From assembly GCA_033675545.1 (NCBI GenBank), contig JAWDGP010001413.1:1-64000 (forward strand): 64,000 bases of DNA. The letters are read 5' to 3'. The number at the start of each line of letters is the position of its first letter. Positions within the stretch are counted from its first letter, which is position 1. Below are positions 55,683 to 64,000 of this stretch, piece by piece. This stretch comes from Elysia crispata. Its lineage: Eukaryota; Mollusca; Gastropoda; Plakobranchidae. The position numbers and the translations under genes were made by a program. Under the pieces are notes generated by a model. That model saw only the letters and a list, made by a program, of their open reading frames with translations, was not told the DNA's origin and did no database searches.

Positions 55683-55742
55683 AGCCACTCTTTCTCACGT
55701 TATGTTTTATATAATAAAGAAATTTTGCTCTAACTTTTAAAT

Positions 55743-56059
55743 TTATCCAACGGATGCTTTAGTTTTCTTTTGCAGGCTAGATCTCACAAAATATAACCTT
55801 TCATATCTCTTTTTATTGAAAAGAGGATCTGGAGTCACAGTTCTATTTTCAAGTAGTTCTTCCATGCAGGCATAAGCCACAGGGTCCATTGTAAGATCGT
55901 ATTTGTTGGCCGCCAGGTGGTGCTGAGATACTATTGTTGGCAGGTCCAGGGCATTAAAGTTGCAAATGTTATGAACTGCTCTGCCATGGCATGTAAATGG
56001 AGAATTTTTATAGGTCCATAGAATGAACTTGGTCAGGTAGCCTTTTTTCTCAGGGTCAC
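55743..56059 (-). CDS. GCNT-like terminal exon
   Basis: GDPEKKGYLTKFILWTYKNS, CHGRAVHNICNFNALDLPTI and HHLAANKYDLTMDPVAYACM, ending KASVG and TAA at 55743-55745. It runs about 20 residues past the usual family end. Confidence 0.94.
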
Positions 56060-56371
56060 CTGAAGAGAGAAAATATGAATGAATCAGCTGGTAACCTTAA
56101 TTTTGCAGAGCATTCCACCACAAAAAAATAATTTCAGTCTTTTAATGGCATACCAACCACATCATTGAAGTTGATTTGAGATGAACAGATGAGATTTCTA
56201 ACCCACCAAACAACGTTAGAGTGACACAGACATATCAGTTAAAATTCAAGGACAGGTGCCTACAACAATATTATAGTAATGCAACAAAAAATACAAAGTT
56301 AAATAGATGGATAGATTGATAAATAAAATTAACAATATATAAAAGGAAGTCAGAGAGAGAGAATGTGAGAG

Positions 56372-56420
<49 letters not shown>

Positions 56421-58079
56421 ACCACAAACCTACAGCTAGCTATAGGCGAAAGACGTGAAAATAGATGGAATGGGCAGGGATCGAAACTGCACTTTGATAC
56501 GGAAATCAGCCAATGAGCCATTCAGATATACAAAAATAGATGCTTCAGGAACAATGACTTTCATGCTGACTTGAATAGACTAAGAAGTTGAATCACTAAG
56601 AACAATAAAGTCCATATTTTTACAAGACTTAAATAAACTCGCCTCCAACAGATGCACATTTGACTGAAAGACATAATTTTAATATAAAAATAAAGAAGTC
56701 AGTCAAACAATGATAGCGGCTGAGATAGATTAATTTTTCCAATATTTACTTAAGGCAGTCATTAATAATTAATTCGAAACACACTTTTTATGGACAGTAT
56801 CCACCAAGTGAAGTTTTGCTTTTTTTTTCTTGAACATTCTGAGACCACTTTGAAGTCATCTCTTACTCTCATATAGGTCAGGTTCACATTTTACCTCCAA
56901 TGCTAATACATTTATCTTATGATTATGCTATGCTATCATTCTTTTTTTTTTTTTTTGTGAGCTCTGAGTAAATGCTATCGAAATATTCTGGTTTAGAGAA
57001 TGTAAACCAGAAAAGAGTATTAGGTGTCTAAAGTTTTGTTACCCGTAAAACCGCCTGGCGTGTTCAGATGCTGATTGTGGTACAAATCGTTCAGACTTGC
57101 CCAATAATGTTCATCTGGGCTGTATGTTTTGGTGCTCCAGACTAAAAGATCACGCGGACGTTGGTCCTTGAAAAGCCATTCGAGAAATGCACGGCTGAAT
57201 GAATTATACGCTTGGCCTAAGGAAAAACAAAAACAGGTAAGGTATAGTTGCCATAATATTATTACTCACTTATAATTGTTTACCTATCTTTTACTGCAAA
57301 AATAAATCTGCTTTGTAATTTATGGCCTTGGCTACATCTCTTCATGAGTTTTGGATAGCTGAGAGAAAAAAATGTGTGGTTAACTACAAGCATTGGAGAT
57401 TTTATGGAAGCTGTTTGCTGGCATTTTCCTTTTCACTGATCTGTGAGGCTATAAAATATTACATAATACTAAGAGTATGATCAACATCAGTATACTGTGA
57501 GTTTATCCATGCGGATATGTCGCAATGCTGAAGATGTTTCTTAATTGATATAACTGTTACGCCGTAATCAGTATCCATGCTTTCAAAAGGGCATTACTTT
57601 ATTTAACCCAGAGATGCTGTGCTTAACTCAAAATTACTTCATTATGTGACTAATGACAGTTAGCCATGTGCTCCAAATAATAAGCAGTTTTACTTAGAAG
57701 TAGCTCGCCTCTTATGTAAGAATTATCCCTATATTTAAGAGGGTCCATTTTTAAAATTTGCAAAATCTTTAACTTCTTTATTCATTTTACATGCAATTTT
57801 CAAATAGGTTAGTTGTTTGTAAAAATCATATTGGGAGGCTAATTTCCTTCTCTGTTTTTATTGACTTAAGAATGGGCTTGAGATATTTAACTTACTTTTC
57901 TCCCATGCTGCTGCTTCCGCTGTAACTTCTACTATCACTACCACCACTACAACAATAACGACACCAACAAATTATAAAAGCACTGCTGCTGCTGCAAGTG
58001 CTACCACTACTACTAGTACTATTACAACTTCTACTACTACTACTACTACTACTACTACGACTACTATGACTTCAATGAA

Positions 58080-58147
<68 letters not shown>

Positions 58148-58148
58148 T

Positions 58149-58246
<98 letters not shown>

Positions 58247-58281
58247 GAACAACAACAACAACAACTACTACTACTACTACA

Positions 58282-58341
<60 letters not shown>

Positions 58342-58426
58342 GCAGCATGCTGCTATTGCTGCTATGACTACTACTACTACTACTACTACTACTGCTACTA
58401 CTACTACTACTATTACTACTACTACC

Positions 58427-58506
<80 letters not shown>

Positions 58507-58545
58507 CACTACTACTACTACTGCCGCATGCTGCTGCTGCTGCTG

Positions 58546-58601
<56 letters not shown>

Positions 58602-58669
58602 GCTGCACGACTGACTACCACTGCTACTGCTACTACTGCCTACTACCACTACCACTACTACTACAACTG

Positions 58670-58718
<49 letters not shown>

Positions 58719-58741
58719 AACAACAACCACTACCACTGCCA

Positions 58742-58772
<31 letters not shown>

Positions 58773-58816
58773 CACTACCACTACCACTACCACTACCACT
58801 ACCACTACCACTACCA

Positions 58817-58882
<66 letters not shown>

Positions 58883-59357
58883 TTACTGTCTCGCATTCAT
58901 CTTCATATATATATGTTGCACATGGAAATTTTTGTGGGAGACGATGATAATTACATTTCTTAAAAGCATCTTTTTTGAATTAAAAAAAAACCAAAGTAAA
59001 TTAGAATAGCAAAGCTTTAAACAGACAGGAGGGAAAGAGAAAGCAGTCTTGATGGCTCTTAAAGATGAAGATACCCTTGGTTTTTTTTTTTTCATCAGCA
59101 AAATGTGTGGGTGCAAAAAAAAAGTGGACGTAAGTTTGAAAAAGGCAAAAAGAGATGAAGAAGAAGAAGAAGGAGGAGTAGGAGGAGGAGAAGGAGAAGG
59201 AGGAGGAGGAGAAGAAGAAGGAGAAGAAAACGATATGACGGAGTGGGGCTAGTAAAAATAATAGCGAGAGAGGAAGATATAGATAGAGAGAGAGAGAGAG
59301 AAAAAAAAAAGAGAGATAAAGATATATAGATAGAGAGAGAGAGACAGGAGTCAGAGA

Positions 59358-59389
<32 letters not shown>

Positions 59390-60156
59390 AAGAGAGAGAG
59401 AGGGGGGATATTGGCAGAGAAGAGGAGAAGGAAGAAAAAGTTTGGGAAGAGAAGAAAGAGAGAAAGGAAGGGAAGGGGTGAAAAATAAATATATACATAG
59501 ACAGAGCGAGAGGAAAAAAAGATAGAAAGAGGGATAGAGAGAGGTTTATTCTTATTTCCTGAATGTTTGGCTCACCTTTGACTATAGTGATGTTGTGAGG
59601 GGCAGGAGGGAGGGCGACATCTGTGACTTTTAAACGACCGTTGACGAGCTTGTAGGCCTGTCAAACACGAAGGAAATGTTTTGGTGTGGTAGATGATTTG
59701 ATTAGTTGCCCCAACCCACGCTATCCACCAGACAATGATCTAAGCGGTTTAACCCCCCACGTTTCCTGTAATAGACTCTTTACGAAGTCCTTAATATCTG
59801 CTATTGGCCACATAAGGAATTCGTCCAAAGAATCCTAATTTGTCGACATTTAAATTATTTGGGAGTGATCTTCCTTGGTAATTGCGGCTAATAATGAAAT
59901 TATTAATATGATAAACATTAATTTGCAGGATTTCGTCTGAAGCTCGATTCAACATTTCCTTTGCACAATTGAAATAGATCTCCAGCTTGACTCTTGATCC
60001 TCAATAACTGCAAAATTAGGATTCTCTGATTTTTAGAGGTACTAGTTATGGCCGTTACATCTAGAACTAGATCTAGATGTAATGGATGTACCTTTAACTC
60101 TGGGGTAAAAATTCATCTCCTTTCAAAAGTTCGAGTCAAGACTGCAGCAGTAAGTC

Positions 60157-60249
<93 letters not shown>

Positions 60250-60260
60250 CCTCCCTCCCT

Positions 60261-60303
<43 letters not shown>

Positions 60304-62730
60304 AATCACATTAAAGGTGTTGTAATGCTAAATGGTGAAAATCTTTTTTTTTTCACAAATTGAAGGTTGAAAGGGGCAACATTGAACATTGAATTGAAGA
60401 ATGGATTAAAACAGTTAAAATTAGTTTAGATCAAGCTCTTCATTCATATCTCTTATAGTAAGACAAACAGGAAGAACCTAATGACAATTATTATGTCCAA
60501 AATGTTTTTATTGTGACAAGCAAATCACTCGATATTTTCTTTTACATTAATCGTCTACTTTTGAAAGAAGCTCTCATACCATCCTTTCAAAATTAAAAAA
60601 AAAAACGTGACCGAATCTGACTACGAAAAAAAAAACAAACAAAAACAAACCCAAGACAACAACAACAATTACAAAAAAAAACAAAAACAAAAAAACCCAT
60701 AAAAACAACGCAGTTATCTCTTTTTCAGTAGACGAAAATAAAGAGAAAATTAATGCAAAATCTCATAACACGCCCTAAAGCAAGCCAATGCTTACGGGGT
60801 TGGCCAATAATGCTTCATTTACCAACGTGTTGGCAACTAAGCCTGATCCTTATTTGCCAATGTTGGCCAACAAGACTTCCTGCTTATATGCCAATGTTTA
60901 CAAATAAGGTCAGCCTTAAAAGAATCCATCAACAAGCTTGAATTTGCGAGGAAATAATAATTACCGGGATCGCATGGCTGATGATGAAGTGTTTCTTCAA
61001 AGCTAGAGGCCAAATTGAACTTTTACCAAGATCACAAGAAAATCAGGTAATTTTAAATAAAGGCTGTTGAGGGCTGAGGGCTAATAAATCAGGACTAGAT
61101 CTTTCTAAAATATTTTGACCTTTCATCGTCCCAGAAAAAGAATCGCCAGGCTTGGTTCAGTTGTCCGGTTAGGTCAGGTGTCATTGTCAAGAGGCAGGTG
61201 AAAAATTAATGATATTCATGAAAATTAGAGGGTTATTGAAAATACACCTGCAATGCGCACTTTCTTGGAATAATGTCAACGACAATCGATGAATAAACCT
61301 CTAAAAATGAAGGCACTCTACTTGTATGACATGATCTTTCCAATAATACTATTTGCGAGGTCTTAACCAAGTTCCCAATGACCTGCCTAAGCCTCGGAGA
61401 GGTAAAGAGAAAGTATTGTTCATTAGCTACAGCGCGTATACACAGAAGGCTGGTAAAGAAACAAGTAAATAACAGCATTCCCTGAATCCATCTTGTCTTT
61501 GAAACAACCTAGCAGACACATCTAGATCTGCCAAGGTCCATGATTCTTTTTCATTAAAAAAAGATAAAATAGAAAATAAGTCATGAACTCTGTCCCATAT
61601 CACAAGTATTCAGAAAACATCCTTAGTGCTATTTTTGTTCTTGGTGGAATAATTATCTTTTCTTTTTTTTTTGCTCGTTATATACAACCCTTTTATTTTT
61701 TTGGACTGGAATTTGCGAACCTTGAGCATTGGAAATTGCATCAATGCTCTTGAGTAGTTAAGATTCCTCAATGCAATCATTATTGCTTTATGTGCTAAAA
61801 AACCCCCACAGGAAAAACAACCTGACGCAGAGCTCTTCACTATTAGTTTGTAAAAACTCATCCCATCCTGCCATAAAGAATGAGCAATATTTCAAATCCA
61901 ACAAAAACCGCAAGGCGATCATTCGCCTTGCATGCAAACCATAACTAAGACTGAGATTGAGACGCATAAAAAAATCAACATTGGAAATAATTTGCTAGTC
62001 ACTCAGAAAGAAAGTAACAGTACATGTATGCAACCTTCTTTTTCATTTTTAACTCCACCTATCACTACTTATATGTGTGATCCTCAATGCACACTAGACG
62101 GTGAGCGTTTAACTCTTGAGGACTGAAATCTTTCACACATTTTCTTTCTAGACAACCATTAGATTGTATTCTTCTCCACAAAGAGTTAACGAAGAATCGC
62201 CAAGCAAAAGGCTCACTGAGCTATCGAGACCGTGCAATGAGCCTAAAATACATGAGCTCAACCAAGACCTTCTATATGGCTACTATAACTATAGAGATAT
62301 AGCCTTGGCTCAACTCAGATCCATTCCGCATAAAAGATTTTAATTCAGTTATTATCGTATGGTTGTCGTTTTAATAGTTCAGTATTAAACTGGAAAAAAA
62401 AACCTTGTTGAGCGAGGGTCGTTCGTGATGTAGATGCATTTCGCAAAATCTACGTCCCTAGATAATTATTATAATTCCCACTTTTGCCAGACTCGAAAAG
62501 AAGTGAACTCGTCATTTGCATTGAATTCAATTTGTTATTAAAACCAGCTACTAGTTATATGTCTCCGCCAAAAGCGTTAAAACACAGAGCTCACTTTCTC
62601 AAAGCGAGCGGCCACTCTCCTCTTAAAAGTTTCATGGATGTCATTGAGGCCGTGAAGAGACCGCAAGATCTGTACCGTCTCCAGATTCGTGCGGATGGGG
62701 AGCTCCGTGGCTGCATAGTTCACCAGATAC
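55743..62730 (-). CDS. GT14 beta-1,6-N-acetylglucosaminyltransferase (GCNT-like), C-terminal 4 exons, partial
   Basis: Golgi enzymes of this family add GlcNAc in beta-1,6 linkage to O-glycans (core 2) or poly-lactosamine. Exons: 62730-62595, 59657-59576, 57216-57043, 56059-55743; GT-AG, phases agree, about 236 residues. Visible family marks: YLVNYAATELPIRTNLETVQ (human LINLCGMDFPIKTNLEIV), RFEK|AYKLVNGRL, WSTKTYSPDEHYWASL, which holds the glutamate used as catalytic base in mouse C2GnT-L, and CHGRAVHNICNFNALDLPTI with the C-x8-C disulfide pair, then HLAANKYDLTMDPVAYACME. The N-terminal tail, membrane anchor and first half of the catalytic domain lie beyond the window. Which acceptor it uses (core 2, core 4 or I-branch) cannot be told from this part. 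Confidence 0.92.
56351..56415. repeat. (GA)n microsatellite
   Basis: GA dinucleotides with a few interruptions in the GCNT-like last intron. Confidence 0.9.
57043..57216 (-). CDS. GCNT-like exon, third in window (catalytic)
   Basis: GQAYNSFSRAFLEWLFKDQR and LVWSTKTYSPDEHYWASLND then NTPGGFT. SPDE contains the catalytic glutamate by family alignment. Confidence 0.94.
57940..58884. repeat. ACT trinucleotide array, about 0.94 kb
   Basis: Mostly (ACT)n with patches of ACC, GCT/GCA and ACA, including an (ACTACC)n block at about 58768-58820. It lies in the GCNT-like intron 57217-59575. Long open frames through it (runs of Thr, Tyr, Leu, or Ser and Val on the other strand) are repeat artefacts. 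Confidence 0.97.
59156..59560. repeat. Purine-rich GA/GGA tract
   Basis: Nearly all purine on the plus strand for about 400 bp, with GAAGAAGGAGGA, (GA)n and short G-runs; ends 15 bp from a GCNT-like donor. Could form triplex DNA. Confidence 0.9.
59576..59657 (-). CDS. GCNT-like exon, second in window
   Basis: AYKLVNGRLKVTDVALPPAP then HNITIVK; human family has RYEVVNGKLTNTGTVK here. Ends in phase 1. Confidence 0.9.
60156..60302. repeat. (CT)n microsatellite with (CCCT)n core
   Basis: Pure CT run interrupted by six CCCT-type units at about 60244-60269. In a GCNT-like intron. Confidence 0.97.
60800..60925. repeat. Degenerate ~33-bp tandem repeat, 3-4 copies
   Basis: Units start TTGGCC or TTGGCA at 60800, 60830 and 60863 and end GCCAATG; a fourth is decayed. 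Two units are 33-34 bp. In a GCNT-like intron. Confidence 0.65.
62595..62730 (-). CDS. GCNT-like exon, first in window
   Basis: YLVNYAATELPIRTNLETVQ and on to IHETFKRRVAARFEK; begins in phase 2 after acceptor TTTGATCAG, donor AAA|GTGAGC. The preceding exon is outside the window. Confidence 0.92.
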
Positions 62731-63590
62731 CTGATCAAACCGGATACAAAGTAGAAAAGGTTTTGTTTCAGATTTCTTTGCGGCAAACAAAAGTAAGTTT
62801 TTAAAGCTAAAAAAAAAAATCACTGATTTTGAGATAGACGTACGGGATTAAAGCAAAAGTCGAAGTTTAAATTAATGGAAAACATATGGCATTGCTAAGA
62901 GAAGATTCATAGAAGAGGCATGTAAATGTTGCCGCGAACTTCACAGATTGTGAATTCACGAAGCGAAGAGGTGACTCTATCTTCATGTAAACCTTGTAAT
63001 CTCTTCTTTAGTAAAATGGGAGCTTCCAACTGTTGCAAAACTGACATCTAAGCATGTTTTATGCAAGTCAGTATCGGCTTAATAAACCAGCATTCCTTTG
63101 ATGTTGATTTAAAAAATACTTTTTTTTTTTTTTTTAACATTTTCCCAGCTCCTGTTAAACTTGGGTTCATGTGAGTATCACTTGCGACAGGCAGACAGCA
63201 GGACTTTCGCTCAGGCCAGCGCGAGAGAGATGCGTTGATAGACTCTATATCAATCTACATTGGGCTTCCTTACAGATTACAATTAGATGTAATCCTACCA
63301 GCGACAGTAGATTATGCTTTCGAAGGCAGATTCGAGGTATATATATATATATATATATATTTCTATAAATTTAAATGATGGAATAGATATTAAAGTTTCA
63401 TTAGTAAGTAGCTCTGACAGACATACTATAAAGTAGTAAAGTAAGAGGCCATGATGGTAGAGAGCGAAAAAAAAGTTTGAGACAGGAGACAAAATAAATA
63501 TATAGTGACCGAAAAAGTGAGAAAGAGAAGGATGTAGTTTGAAGATAAGTTGGAATAATTGATAATAGTGCTCAATTGTGGGAGCTTTTC

Positions 63591-63794
63591 ATAGATATAG
63601 AAGATCTTGCCTTAAATTCTCTTCATGCGACACTGGTGTTTCAAGCGGAGGACAAAGGTGTCGCTTGCCCTCCGCTCTCTTCGGGTCTGACTGAGATGTG
63701 TTCGATTTGCTCTAGTGGTTGGACGGGATTTGTCCTCCGCTTGAAACACCAGAGTCGTATAAAGAGAATTTAAGATAAGATCTTCTATATCTAT
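63591..63794. mobile_element. Fold-back MITE-like element, 204 bp
   Basis: Arms 63591-63656 and 63729-63794 (66 bp each) are reverse complements with about six differences; core GTGTTTCAAGCGGAGGACAA. Its right end runs straight into a TCTA microsatellite. No coding capacity; superfamily unknown. Confidence 0.8.
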
Positions 63795-63821
63795 CTTTCT
63801 ATCTATCTGTCTATCTATCTA

Positions 63822-63914
<93 letters not shown>
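63785..63914. repeat. Compound microsatellite (TCTA)n-(TA)n-(TAGA)n
   Basis: The left TCTA units and right TAGA units are complementary around a central TA run, so the array can fold on itself. Confidence 0.93.
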
Positions 63915-63916
<2 letters not shown>

Positions 63917-64000
63917 TGATTGATAAACAGGAAAATAGATAAATAATGAGAGAGAGAAAGAGAGAGAGAGGGGAAGGAAGGTAGAGACAGGGGGATAGAG

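Larger units (their letters stand above)
53871..55742 (-). other. Probable 3' UTR of the GCNT-like gene
   Basis: A-rich on the plus strand, so U-rich in the minus transcript, up to the GCNT-like stop. No open frame of interest. Includes a 51-bp duplication at 55587-55682. Confidence 0.45.
62731..64000 (-). other. Upstream intron of the GCNT-like gene, no coding exon seen
   Basis: Holds an (AT)n run at 63338-63361, the fold-back at 63591-63794 and a compound microsatellite. The exon before YLVNYAATELP is not in this stretch. Confidence 0.55.

Noticed and set aside
46119-55742. Search for clathrin linker and leg exons after the TGA
   Set aside because: No segment resembling the linker or heavy-chain repeats was found on the plus strand, so the protein is taken to end at 46118.
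58066-58963. Long open frames of polythreonine, polytyrosine, polyleucine, polyserine and polyvaline
   Set aside because: They are the six readings of the ACT trinucleotide array in a GCNT-like intron, with no surrounding gene structure.
59001-59498. 165-codon minus-strand frame rich in Ser, Leu and Phe
   Set aside because: Translation of the purine/pyrimidine tract; low-complexity artefact.
1-64000. LTR retroelements or other virus-like elements
   Set aside because: No paired LTRs, capsid, protease or integrase signatures were recognised; all retroelement pieces read as LINE or SINE.

Overview
The window is animal nuclear DNA: AT-rich, intron-dense, with GT-AG introns, long microsatellites and many transposon remnants. 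It looks lophotrochozoan, most likely a gastropod mollusc. That placement is an inference from the mix of Nimb-like, R2-like and RTE-like LINEs, a tRNA-derived SINE and abundant TAGATC hexamers; no marker gene proves it.

Three host genes are readable. (1) CDC45, the replicative-helicase subunit, lies on the minus strand at 1543-26555 in 18 coding exons that join into an unbroken 565-residue protein, close to the human length. (2) A divergent clathrin heavy chain terminal-domain protein lies on the plus strand at 29555-46118 in 9 exons. It encodes only the seven-bladed propeller and a short linker start, about 391 residues, with no leg. (3) The C-terminal part of a GT14 beta-1,6-N-acetylglucosaminyltransferase (GCNT-like) lies on the minus strand at 55743-62730 in 4 exons; its 5' part is beyond the right edge.

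Layout. 1-1542: 3' flank of CDC45. 1543-26576: CDC45, whose introns hold a fold-back MITE (1911-2187), an R2-like LINE 3' fragment joined to a SINE (10285-11660), a Nimb-like LINE whose remaining frame is fully open (14309-17131) and an L2/CR1-like LINE scrap (18697-19110). 26577-29554: probable divergent promoter region with a CpG patch. 29555-46118: the clathrin-like gene, whose introns hold a second SINE copy, a 2.6-kb Chapaev-like DNA transposon carrying a 4 x 196 bp array, a 1.66-kb non-autonomous hAT element with a perfect 8-bp target duplication, and an RTE LINE fragment split by a Harbinger-type MITE. 46119-55742: non-coding. Plus-strand T excess runs to about 53.87 kb and then flips to A excess, which fits two convergent long 3' UTRs. 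55743-62730: the GCNT-like exons, with a ~0.94-kb ACT trinucleotide array, a purine tract and a CT array in its introns. 62731-64000: upstream intron with a 204-bp fold-back and a compound microsatellite.

The three genes are functionally unrelated (DNA replication, membrane-traffic-like, Golgi glycosylation). No operon, CRISPR, rRNA or true tRNA gene was seen, and no LTR retroelement, Polinton or other virus-like element was recognised. The most unusual item is the stand-alone clathrin propeller protein, in which both glutamines known from the human clathrin-box and W-box pockets are replaced by glutamate.
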